Translations under genes and position numbers: made by a program
Part shown: positions 17,938 through 25,528 of the stretch, piece by piece
How the letters are laid out: the number at the start of each line of letters is the position of its first letter
Numbering within the stretch: position 1 is the stretch's first letter
Assembly: GCA_038237515.1 (NCBI GenBank)
Contig: JBBRYP010000012.1
Location: forward strand, 1 to 64,000
Length of the DNA stretch: 64,000 nt
Origin: JBBQDZ01 sp038237515
Lineage (GTDB): Bacteria; Actinomycetota; Thermoleophilia; Gaiellales; Gaiellaceae
Reading direction: 5' to 3'
The notes under the pieces: generated by a model
What the model was told of the DNA's origin: nothing
The model's database searches: none
What the model saw: only the letters and a program-made list of their open reading frames with translations

Positions 17938-19101
17938 CTAGAGGCCGACGTAGTTCTCCGCGAGCGAGGTGGCCGCGGCCTCGGAGCTCGTGACGTAGCG
18001 CAGCTGCGAGAGCCGGAGCTTGCGATCGAACGGGTCTTCGTCCGGAGGCGGGTGGAGCATCGAGGTCATCCACCACGAGAAGTGCTCGGCGCGCCAGACG
18101 CGAGCCAGGCAGCGCTCCGAGTAGCGCGCGAGCGCCGCCTCCTCCCCGGAGCGGTACCAGTCGACGATCGACTCGGCGAGCAGCCTGACGTCGTGGATCG
18201 CGAGGTTGAGACCCTTTGCCCCCGTCGGCGGAACGATGTGGGCGGCGTCGCCCGCGAGGAAGAGCCGCCCGTGCTGCATCGGCTCGACGACGTGGCTCCG
18301 CATCCCCGTCACGCCCTTCTCGAGGATCGCCCCTTCCGCGAGCGCCCAGCCGTCGAGGCCGAGGCGGATCTGCAGCTCCTGCCAGATCTGCCCGTCCGGC
18401 CACTCCTCCAGGTTCTCGTCCGGGCGGCACTGCAGGTAGAGGCGGCTCAGCTCCGGCGTGCGCAGGCTCAGGAGAGCGAAGCCGCGGTCGTGGCTCGAGT
18501 AGACGAGCTCGTCGCTCGACGGAGCGACGGCGGCGAGGATGCCGAGCCAGCCGAACGGGTACTCGCGCGAGAACTCGTTCAGCACGCCGTGCGGAATACT
18601 GGGCCGGCAGACGCCGTGGAAGCCGTCGCAGCCGGCAATCAGGTCGCACTCGAGCTCCTCGTCTCGGCCGTCGCGGCGAAACTTCACGCGGGGCCGTTCG
18701 GAGGTGAGGTCGTGGACGGCCACGGCCTCCGCCTCGAACAGCAGCGGCGGGCTGGAATCGAGCCTGGCGGCGATCAGGTCCTTCACGACCTCGGTCTGGC
18801 CGTAGATCACGATCGTCCTGCCGCCGGTCAGGTCGCTGAGCGGGATCCGGTGCCGCTCGCCGTCGAACTGGAGCTCGATGCCGCGGTGGACGATCCCCTC
18901 GCGCCCGAGCCGTTCGCCGACGCCCGCCTCGACGAGGAGATCGACCGTTCCCTGCTCGAGGACGCCCGCGCGGACCCGGTGCTCGACGTACTCGCGGCTG
19001 CGCGCCTCCAGAACGATCGACTCGATTCCCTCGCGCTCGAGAAGCCGAGCGAGGGTGAGCCCGGCAGGCCCCGCGCCGACGATCCCCACCCGCGTCCGCA
19101 T
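17938..19101 (-). CDS. pobA: 4-Hydroxybenzoate 3-monooxygenase
   Basis: A 387-residue class A flavin monooxygenase that converts 4-hydroxybenzoate to protocatechuate with FAD and NAD(P)H. GAGPAGL (9-15) binds FAD, RVRAGVLEQGT (42-52) is the PobA hallmark, and GDAAHIVPPTGAKGLN is the second FAD motif near residue 280. The start shares a base with the thiolase stop (TGATG). It lies at the end of the pca operon, so its product feeds the ring-cleavage dioxygenase encoded upstream. Confidence 0.93.
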   Translation of the reverse strand: MRTRVGIVGAGPAGLTLARLLEREGIESIVLEARSREYVEHRVRAGVLEQGTVDLLVEAGVGERLGREGIVHRGIELQFDGERHRIPLSDLTGGRTIVIYGQTEVVKDLIAARLDSSPPLLFEAEAVAVHDLTSERPRVKFRRDGRDEELECDLIAGCDGFHGVCRPSIPHGVLNEFSREYPFGWLGILAAVAPSSDELVYSSHDRGFALLSLRTPELSRLYLQCRPDENLEEWPDGQIWQELQIRLGLDGWALAEGAILEKGVTGMRSHVVEPMQHGRLFLAGDAAHIVPPTGAKGLNLAIHDVRLLAESIVDWYRSGEEAALARYSERCLARVWRAEHFSWWMTSMLHPPPDEDPFDRKLRLSQLRYVTSSEAAATSLAENYVGL

Positions 19102-20282
19102 CAGCTCGCCGGAGGCCGCTCGAACAGCGCCGCCTGGCCCTGCCCGACGCCGACGCACAGCGTCGCCAGACCGTAGCGCCCGCCCCGGCGACGGAGCTCG
19201 TGGAGCAGCGAGACGACGAGGCGCGCACCGCTCATCCCGAGGGGATGGCCGAGCGCGATCGCGCCGCCGTTCACGTTCACGCGCGCCGGGTCAAGGCCGA
19301 GTTCCCGCATGACGGCGAGACTCTGGGACGCGAACGCCTCGTTCAGCTCGACGAGGTCGATGTGCCCGGCTTCGACGCCGGCGCGCTCGAGCAGCTTGCG
19401 CACCGCCGGGATCGGCCCGACGCCCATCACCCGCGGGTCGACGCCCGCGACGGCGCTCGCGCAGAAGCTCCCGAGCGGCGCGATGCCGAGTTGACGCGCC
19501 TTCCGCTCGCTCGCGACCACGAGGGCGGCGGCGCCGTCGTTGAGGCCGCTCGAATTGCCCGCGGTGACGGTGCCGTCCCTGAGGAAGGCCGGCTTCAGGC
19601 TCGCCAGTCGCTCCGCACTCGTGTCCGGCCGGGGATGCTCGTCGCGCACGACCTCGCCAACCGCCACCAGCTCGTCGTCGAAGCGGCCCGCCTCGTCTGC
19701 GGCGGCGTAGCGGCGCTGCGACTCGAGCGCAAAAGCATCCTGATCCTCGCGCGTCACACCCCAGCGCTCGGCGACGTTCTCGCCCGTCTCCCCCATCGAC
19801 TCGAGCGGGAAGAGCGCCTCGAGGAGCGGATTCGGGAAGCGCCAGCCGAGGGTGGTGTCCCACAAGGTCTGATTGCCGCGCCGGAAGGCCACTTCAGGCT
19901 TCGCCAGCGCGAGCGGCGCACGGCTCATCGACTCGACGCCCCCGGCGACGAAGAGCTCGCCGTCACCCGCCGCGACGGCGTGGCAGGCGGCGACGACCGC
20001 GGAGAGGCCGGATGCGCAGAGACGGTTGAGCGTGACGCCGGCCACCGTCTCGGGTAGCCCGGCGAGCAGGGCCGCCATCCGCGCGACGTTGCGGTTGTCC
20101 TCACCCGCCTGGTTCGCGCACCCGAAGTAGACGTCCTCGATCTCGGCGCGATCGACGCCGGCCCGCTCGACCGCTGCCGCGATCGCGATCGCCGCGAGAT
20201 CGTCCGGGCGGATCGCGGCAAGCGAGCCGCCGTAGCGCCCGATGGGGGTGCGAACCGCTGACAGGATCACTGCGCGGATCAC
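19101..20282 (-). CDS. pcaF: Beta-ketoadipyl-CoA thiolase
   Basis: A 393-residue thiolase. The acylated nucleophile is Cys89 (NRLCASG), with His346 (GHPLG) and Cys376 (CVGVGQG). GCANQAGEDNRNVARMA is typical of the 3-oxoadipyl-CoA group. It splits 3-oxoadipyl-CoA into succinyl-CoA and acetyl-CoA, the last step of the pathway. The GTG overlaps the pcaC stop by four bases (GTGA). Confidence 0.9.
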   Translation of the reverse strand: MIRAVILSAVRTPIGRYGGSLAAIRPDDLAAIAIAAAVERAGVDRAEIEDVYFGCANQAGEDNRNVARMAALLAGLPETVAGVTLNRLCASGLSAVVAACHAVAAGDGELFVAGGVESMSRAPLALAKPEVAFRRGNQTLWDTTLGWRFPNPLLEALFPLESMGETGENVAERWGVTREDQDAFALESQRRYAAADEAGRFDDELVAVGEVVRDEHPRPDTSAERLASLKPAFLRDGTVTAGNSSGLNDGAAALVVASERKARQLGIAPLGSFCASAVAGVDPRVMGVGPIPAVRKLLERAGVEAGHIDLVELNEAFASQSLAVMRELGLDPARVNVNGGAIALGHPLGMSGARLVVSLLHELRRRGGRYGLATLCVGVGQGQAALFERPPAS

Positions 20283-20659
20283 GAGGGGGCAGCCTCCTCG
20301 AGCACGCGCTGCGCGATCGCGAACGCGCAGTTCGCGGCCGGTACTCCGCAGTAGATCGCCGACTGAAGCAGCACCTCCTTCACCTCGTCCGGGGTCAAGC
20401 CGTTGCGAAGCGCCGCCCGGAGGTGCAGCTCGAGCTCGTGGTCGCGACCGAGGGCGATCAGCGCGGTCAACGTGATGCAGCTCCGCGTGCGCCGGTCGAG
20501 CCCCGGCCGCGCCCAGACCTCGCCCCAAGCGTAGCGCGTGATCAGCTCCTGGAACTCGCCCGTGAACTCGGATGCCCGCGCCACCGCCCTGTCGACGTGC
20601 TCGTCCCCGAGCACCTCGCGGCGGACCTTCATCCCGTCGTCGTATGTGCTCACGTCCAT
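20279..20659 (-). CDS. pcaC: 4-Carboxymuconolactone decarboxylase
   Basis: A 126-residue AhpD-fold decarboxylase (family length about 125-135). DDGMKVRREVLGDEHVDRA at the N-terminus and NGLTPDEVKEVLLQSAIYCGVPAAN are the family blocks. It converts 4-carboxymuconolactone to 3-oxoadipate enol-lactone. It is separate from PcaD here, whereas many actinobacteria carry a fused PcaL. The start overlaps the pcaD end by 10 bases and has GGAGGT directly before the ATG. Confidence 0.93.
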   Translation of the reverse strand: MDVSTYDDGMKVRREVLGDEHVDRAVARASEFTGEFQELITRYAWGEVWARPGLDRRTRSCITLTALIALGRDHELELHLRAALRNGLTPDEVKEVLLQSAIYCGVPAANCAFAIAQRVLEEAAPS

Positions 20660-21381
20660 ACCTCCCGCCCGAGATGGGCCAGCACTTCCTCGTCGAACCT
20701 CTCCGGCTGCTCCACGTTCGCGAAATGCGCAGCCCCCTCGAGCACGACGAGCCGGGCAGCCGGGATGCCGGCGGCGATCAGCCGGGCGTGCTCCGGCGGG
20801 GTCGACGGATCCTCGGCACCCGCGATCACGAGGGTCGGCGCCGCGATCGAGGGGAGCCGATCCTCGAAGTCCCACTCGACGAGCGCCTCGCAGGCGCGCG
20901 CGTAGGCCTCGGCGGGTGTGGAAAGGAGCATCTGGCGATACGGCAGCGTCCCCGCGAACCGGGGTGTGAACCAGCGGCCCATCGAGGAGTCCGCGACCGC
21001 CTCCATGCCCCTCGACCGGACGAGCGCCGCCCGCCCTCGGAACGCCTCCGGCGGCCCGAAGCGCGTCGACGTGCAGGCGAGGACGAGGCGGGCGATACGG
21101 TCCGGCGCGTTCGCGGCGAGCCACATGCCGACGGCGCCACCGATCGAGAGGCCGCAGAGGGAGACGCGGTCGAGCCCGAGCTCGTCGAGCAGGTCGAGGA
21201 GCCCGCCCGCGAGCAGGTCCACGCTGTCGGCGTCTGGCGGATGGTCGTAGCGGAGGACGCGGAAGCTGTGCGTGAGCGCGGGCACCTGCCGATCCCACAG
21301 CTCGAAGAACGTGCCGATCGAGTTCGAGAGGGCGAGGACGTCAGCGTCCTCGGGTCCGTCGAGCCGGTGGCGAAGGGTCAT
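20650..21381 (-). CDS. pcaD: 3-Oxoadipate enol-lactonase
   Basis: A 243-residue alpha/beta hydrolase. LSNSIGTFFELWD is the oxyanion region, the nucleophile is in GLSIGG, the acid in GAEDPSTPP and the histidine in GAAHFANVE. It hydrolyses 3-oxoadipate enol-lactone to 3-oxoadipate. The ATG overlaps the pcaB stop (ATGA). Confidence 0.9.
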   Translation of the reverse strand: MTLRHRLDGPEDADVLALSNSIGTFFELWDRQVPALTHSFRVLRYDHPPDADSVDLLAGGLLDLLDELGLDRVSLCGLSIGGAVGMWLAANAPDRIARLVLACTSTRFGPPEAFRGRAALVRSRGMEAVADSSMGRWFTPRFAGTLPYRQMLLSTPAEAYARACEALVEWDFEDRLPSIAAPTLVIAGAEDPSTPPEHARLIAAGIPAARLVVLEGAAHFANVEQPERFDEEVLAHLGREVWT

Positions 21382-22619
21382 GCTTGCTCCGATCGGTACC
21401 GCTGGAGCGCGAGATCCACGAGCTCTTCCGCCGATCCCAGATAGCTCGCCGGGTCCAGGAGCTCGACCGGCACGCCCAGCGCCTCGAAGGGCGTCTCTGC
21501 GACGAGCCGTCGAGCCTCCGCGATCCCGTGCTCCTCCGCGAGTGAGAAGGCGAGGCGCTCGGTGACCGTCTCCTGCCGGAGGTTCGCGCGCATCCGCGCC
21601 CCGTCGACCTGCAGGCCCTCGACAACCTCGCGAATCGAGCTCGCGGCGCCGCCCGTCAGCGCGAGCGCTGCGGACAGCGAGCTCCACTCGGCCTGCCACG
21701 CCCCGGCAGCCCGGTCGAGCTCCTGAGCGAGGCCGCTGGTCAGCACCCCCGCGTGCGCGTGGACCTGGAGCGCAGACGCGCGGGCGAGGGTCGATCGCAC
21801 CGGGTTTCGCTTCTGCGGCATCGTCGAGGAGCCGCCGCCGCTCGCCTCGGCGACCTCCTCAACCTCCGTCTGCGAGAGCAGGATCACGTCGAGGCCGATC
21901 TTCGCCAGGGCCCCCGCGGCGATGTCGAGCGCCGAACCCAGCTGCGCCACGCGTACGCGGTTCGCGTGCCACGGCAAAGGCGGATTCGCCAGGTCGAGCT
22001 CCACGGCGTAGAGCCGGCGCACCTCCTCGGCACGGTCTCCGAGCGGCGCCAGCGTTCCGGCCGCGCCGCCGAGCTGCGCGGCGAGCTCGACCTCGCGCAG
22101 GAGCTTCGTCGCCTCCAGCACGGCGAGTAGCCAGCCGGAGGCACGCAGGCCGAAGGTCGTCGGCACCGCCTGCTGGAGCAGCGTGCGACCGGCCATCGGC
22201 GTCGACCGATGCTCGCGGGCAAGGCGGGCGCAGCCCGCCGCGACACGTTCGAGCTCCTCGAGGAGGATCGAGAGAGCATGTCGCGAGACGAGCATCGCGG
22301 CGGTGTCCACGATGTCCTGGCTCGTCGCTCCCCAGTGCACGTAGGTCGCCGCGCCGCCGCCGACGGCCTTCCGGAGCGCCTGCACCAGCGGCGCCGCGGG
22401 ATTGCCCGCCGAGCGGGCGGCCTCCACAACGCCCTCGAGGTCGACGAGCTCCGGGCGGCAGGCGTCTGCGATCGCCGCGGCCGCGGCGGCCGGTATCACC
22501 CCGGCGAGCGCCTCGGCGTTCGCGAGCGCCCGCTCCGCCTCGAGCATCGCCCCGAGCCAGGCCCGGTCCGAGACAGCCTCGCGAAGCTCGGCCGGGACGA
22601 AGAGCGCGTCGAAGGTCAC
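21378..22619 (-). CDS. pcaB: 3-Carboxy-cis,cis-muconate cycloisomerase
   Basis: A 413-residue member of the fumarase/aspartase superfamily. THWGATSQD-like block (YVHWGATSQDIVD) and the signature GGGSSTMPQKRNP with the mobile catalytic-serine loop are present. It lactonises 3-carboxymuconate made by PcaGH. The GTG overlaps pcaG by four bases. Length is normal for PcaB. Confidence 0.92.
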   Translation of the reverse strand: MTFDALFVPAELREAVSDRAWLGAMLEAERALANAEALAGVIPAAAAAAIADACRPELVDLEGVVEAARSAGNPAAPLVQALRKAVGGGAATYVHWGATSQDIVDTAAMLVSRHALSILLEELERVAAGCARLAREHRSTPMAGRTLLQQAVPTTFGLRASGWLLAVLEATKLLREVELAAQLGGAAGTLAPLGDRAEEVRRLYAVELDLANPPLPWHANRVRVAQLGSALDIAAGALAKIGLDVILLSQTEVEEVAEASGGGSSTMPQKRNPVRSTLARASALQVHAHAGVLTSGLAQELDRAAGAWQAEWSSLSAALALTGGAASSIREVVEGLQVDGARMRANLRQETVTERLAFSLAEEHGIAEARRLVAETPFEALGVPVELLDPASYLGSAEELVDLALQRYRSEQA

Positions 22620-23113
22620 AGCTCGAAGAACGCCGTCTGGCGCTCGCCCTGGAGCCGGATGTCGAAGCGGAGCCCGCCGTCCTGCGCCTGGGCCAGGACC
22701 GTCGACGCGTCGTCTCCGGCCGATGCGAAAACCGGGTCCGCGGCGTTCGCGCCCGCCTCGTCCGGGAAGTACATGCGCGTGAGCGCGGGCCGGAGCAGCC
22801 CCCGTGCGAACACGAGCACGACGAGGTGCGGTGCCTGCCCGTCGACGCGCCCGGGCTTCGCCGTCACGAACGAGTAGCGCCCCTCGCCGTCGGTCTCGCA
22901 CCGGCCCCAGCCGAAGCTCGAGTCGTATGTACCCGCGCCGCTCGCCTGCCAGATCTCGACCACCGCATCGGGCGCCGCCTCCTCCGCACCGTCGAGCACC
23001 ATCCCCTCGATCCGCAGCGGCCCGTCAGCCACGAGCACGTTGCACGGCCGGGCGCACAGGCCGAGCGAGAAGAACGGCCCGACGGTCTGGGAGGGGGTCG
23101 GGGAAAGGGTCAC
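22616..23113 (-). CDS. pcaG: Protocatechuate 3,4-dioxygenase, alpha subunit
   Basis: A 165-residue intradiol-dioxygenase fold. It lacks the Tyr/His iron ligands, as alpha subunits do (HLVVLVFARGLLRP replaces the ligand loop), and contributes to the substrate pocket beside PcaH. TPSQTVGPFF at the start is characteristic. GTG start overlaps the pcaH stop (GTGA). Confidence 0.92.
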   Translation of the reverse strand: MTLSPTPSQTVGPFFSLGLCARPCNVLVADGPLRIEGMVLDGAEEAAPDAVVEIWQASGAGTYDSSFGWGRCETDGEGRYSFVTAKPGRVDGQAPHLVVLVFARGLLRPALTRMYFPDEAGANAADPVFASAGDDASTVLAQAQDGGLRFDIRLQGERQTAFFEL

Positions 23114-23787
23114 TGACGCTCCAGCGGAGTCGACGAGGGACCGCCGAGGACGACGTCGAACCGGTAGCCGAGGGCCCACTCCGGCGACGTCGTCTCCCAG
23201 TCGAAGGCGCTGACCAGCCGCGCCCGCGCCCCCGGATCGCGCACCGACTGGAAGATCGGATCGAACTCGAGGAGCGGATCGCCAGGGAAGTACATCTGCG
23301 TGACGAGGCGCTGCGTGAACGCGCGCCCGAAGAGCGAGAGGTGGATGTGCGCGGGCCGCCACGCGTTCGGGTGGTTGCGCCAGGGATACGCGCCCGGCTT
23401 GATCGTCGTGAAGCGGTAGCGGCCGTCGGCGTCGCTGAGGCAGCGGCCGGCGCCCGTGAAGCCCGGGTCGAGCGGAGCCGGATGGTCGTCGTTTCCGTGC
23501 GCGTAGCGTCCGGCGGCGTTCGCCTGCCAGATCTCGACGAGCCCGTTCCGAACCGGCCTTCCGTCACGCTCGAGCACACGCCCCGAGACGACGATTCGCT
23601 CGCCGAGCGGCTCGCCCGGATGCTGTCGCGTCAGGTCGCCGTCGAACTCGGAGACCGCATCTTCGCCGAAAGCGGGTCCGGTGAGCTCGGACGGCGTCTG
23701 CGGCAGGCGCAGGAGCGGCTTCCTCGGCGCCCGGAGCGCCGTCGAGCGGTAGTCCGGGTAGTCGTAGGGAGGGTCCATGGAGGTCAC
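23110..23787 (-). CDS. pcaH: Protocatechuate 3,4-dioxygenase, beta subunit
   Basis: A 225-residue catalytic subunit. The non-haem Fe(III) ligands are Tyr95 (GRYAH), Tyr134 (PGAYPW), His147 and His149 (RPAHIHLS). It cleaves protocatechuate between the hydroxyl groups to 3-carboxy-cis,cis-muconate. I chose the GTG that overlaps the pcaJ stop (GTGA); an ATG three codons later (MDPPYDYP) is equally possible. Confidence 0.93.
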   Translation of the reverse strand: MTSMDPPYDYPDYRSTALRAPRKPLLRLPQTPSELTGPAFGEDAVSEFDGDLTRQHPGEPLGERIVVSGRVLERDGRPVRNGLVEIWQANAAGRYAHGNDDHPAPLDPGFTGAGRCLSDADGRYRFTTIKPGAYPWRNHPNAWRPAHIHLSLFGRAFTQRLVTQMYFPGDPLLEFDPIFQSVRDPGARARLVSAFDWETTSPEWALGYRFDVVLGGPSSTPLERQ

Positions 23788-24530
23788 GCGGCGATTTTCA
23801 GACTGCGGAGCGCCTCGAGCTCTCGCGGCGTCGGCTCCTTCCCCGTCGGAACGCCGCCGAGCACGCGCAGCTCCCATCCGGTGGCCTTGCGGACGTCGTC
23901 GGGAACGACACCGGGGTGCACCTGGGTGAGCGTCAACTCGCGGCTCTCGGGGTCGGGCTCGAGGATACCCAGGTCGGTGACGACGACGGTGACCCCGGCA
24001 CCCGGCAGCCCGAGCCGGTCACGGAACCCGTACCCGTCGCCGTGGCCGGGCGTCGAGCGGAAGTCGAGGCGCTCGACGAAAGTGCGCGGCGACTGCCGGA
24101 GCATCACGAACGTCTGGCGGGAGGACATGGCGATCTCGGGTGCCCCGCCCGCGCCAGGGAGTCTCACCTTCGGATCGTGGTAGTCGCCGATCACCGTGCT
24201 GTTCAGATTGCCGTAGCGATCGATCTGAGCCGCCCCGAGGAAGCCGACGTCGATGCGTCCCGCCTGCAGCCAGTAGCTGAAAATCTCGGGAACGGAGACG
24301 ACCGCGTCGGCGGTCTCGGCGAGCTCGCCGTCGCCGATGGACAGCGGCAGATGTTGCGGCTTCGCTCCGATCGTCCCGCTCTCGTAGATCAGGACGCATC
24401 CGGGCGCGTGTGTCGCCCGGGCGAGGTTCGCAGCACGGCTCGGCAGCCCGATCCCGACGAAGCAGACCATCCCGTCCTCGAGCCGGCGTGCGGCGGCGAC
24501 GGCCATCATCTCCTCGGCGGTGTAGGTCAC
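23784..24530 (-). CDS. pcaJ: 3-Oxoadipate CoA-transferase subunit B
   Basis: A 248-residue family I CoA-transferase beta subunit. Glu50 in YESGTIG is at the position of the catalytic glutamate that forms the CoA thioester; FVGIGLPSRAANLA is the preceding strand. It activates 3-oxoadipate with succinyl-CoA together with PcaI. The GTG overlaps the stop of the 60-codon repeat ORF that separates it from pcaI. An open frame continues upstream through the repeat but has no homology. Confidence 0.88.
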   Translation of the reverse strand: MTYTAEEMMAVAAARRLEDGMVCFVGIGLPSRAANLARATHAPGCVLIYESGTIGAKPQHLPLSIGDGELAETADAVVSVPEIFSYWLQAGRIDVGFLGAAQIDRYGNLNSTVIGDYHDPKVRLPGAGGAPEIAMSSRQTFVMLRQSPRTFVERLDFRSTPGHGDGYGFRDRLGLPGAGVTVVVTDLGILEPDPESRELTLTQVHPGVVPDDVRKATGWELRVLGGVPTGKEPTPRELEALRSLKIAA

Positions 24531-24709
24531 GCGCGCCCCTCGCCGGCGGCGGCTCCCGCCCGGCAGAGCCGGGCTCCGCCACCGCCTGACGCCGCTCGCA
24601 GCACCCGGCTCTCCCGGGCCGTACAAGACGTACTGTCCCCTCCGGCCGGGCACTGCGAGCGACGCCCGAGGAACGCGCGAGCGTGGATGGTTGCCATAAG
24701 GAGTCTCAC
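24527..24709 (-). repeat. Operon-junction mini-ORF cassette, long form (copy A)
   Basis: A complete 60-codon ORF between pcaI and pcaJ. Its GTG overlaps the pcaI stop (GTGA) and its TGA overlaps the pcaJ GTG (GTGA). The encoded peptide runs from VRLLMATIHARAFLG, through a 41-residue insert rich in Gly, Ala, Cys and Arg, to EGRA. From codon 9 on it is almost identical to the cassette at 30859-31041. The insert DNA holds several hairpins (CCCGG-GAGAG-CCGGG; GCTCGCAG with CTGCGAGC). No known domain. It may act mainly as a coupling spacer. Confidence 0.85.
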
Positions 24710-25524
24710 GGCACCGTCACCCCAGCCTGCAGCACGTGCCGCTCCATCCACTCGGCGAAGCGGTCGCGGTCGCGGCTGATGGCGTCCCACGCAAGGTAGA
24801 AGGCGTTGTCCCGATCGTAGTAGCCGTGCGCGTACGACGGGTGCGCCCCGCCAGGCGCGAGCGCCACGGCTGTGATCGCCCACGAAGGGAGCACCGTGCC
24901 TCCCGGGCGCAGCTCCAGGCGCGGGACGACCTCCTCGACGGTGACGAGGGAGCGGGCCGACGCGAGCACGGCTTCCTTCTGGACTCCCGTGATCCCCCAG
25001 ATCTGCACGTTGCCCGCCTCGTCGGCCTGTTGCGCGTGCACGATGCCGACGTCCGGCCGGATCGCCGGGACCGCCTCGACCTCCTCCCCGGTGAACGGGC
25101 AGGCGACGAGGGCGACCCGCGTTCGCTTCGCCAGGTCCGTTCCGCGATAGCCGCGGAGGACGCCGAAGGGCAGGTTGGCTGCGCCCGCCGCGTACGCCGC
25201 GGCCATCCCGGCATGGGAGTGCTCCTCGAGCTCGAGCGGTCGCGGCCACCCGTTCTCGACGGCGTCGCGGAAGCGATGGAGGGAGCCGACGCCGGGGTTT
25301 CCGCCCCAGGAGAAGACGAGCTTGCGCGCGCAGCCCATCCCGATCAGCTGGTCGTAGACGAGGTCCGGGGTGAGCCGCACGAGCGTCAGGTCGCGCCGAC
25401 CCTGGCGGATCACCTCGTGTCCCGCGGCGTGCGGGATCAGGTGCGTGAAGCCCTCGAGTGCGACGACGTCCCCGTCACGGACGAGCTCGGCGATCGCTTC
25501 GGTGAGGGGGACGAGATCGGCCAC
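24706..25524 (-). CDS. pcaI: 3-Oxoadipate CoA-transferase subunit A
   Basis: A 272-residue CoA-transferase alpha subunit. GFTHLIPHAAGHEVIRQ near residue 25 is the CoA-binding start of the fold, and FSWGGNPGVGSLHRFRD follows. It pairs with PcaJ. Unusually, a repeat cassette is inserted between the two subunit genes. The GTG start is four bases after the aldehyde dehydrogenase stop. Confidence 0.86.
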   Translation of the reverse strand: MADLVPLTEAIAELVRDGDVVALEGFTHLIPHAAGHEVIRQGRRDLTLVRLTPDLVYDQLIGMGCARKLVFSWGGNPGVGSLHRFRDAVENGWPRPLELEEHSHAGMAAAYAAGAANLPFGVLRGYRGTDLAKRTRVALVACPFTGEEVEAVPAIRPDVGIVHAQQADEAGNVQIWGITGVQKEAVLASARSLVTVEEVVPRLELRPGGTVLPSWAITAVALAPGGAHPSYAHGYYDRDNAFYLAWDAISRDRDRFAEWMERHVLQAGVTVP

Positions 25525-25528
25525 CGGC

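Noticed and set aside
17465..17941. Plus-strand 158-codon frame over the aacS remnant
   Set aside because: Arg-rich, no homology; the minus strand of the same DNA has recognisable acetoacetyl-CoA synthetase blocks.
24531..24705. Insertion-sequence fragment
   Set aside because: No transposase coding or long terminal inverted repeats; the cassette reads as a complete mini-ORF fitted to gene ends.
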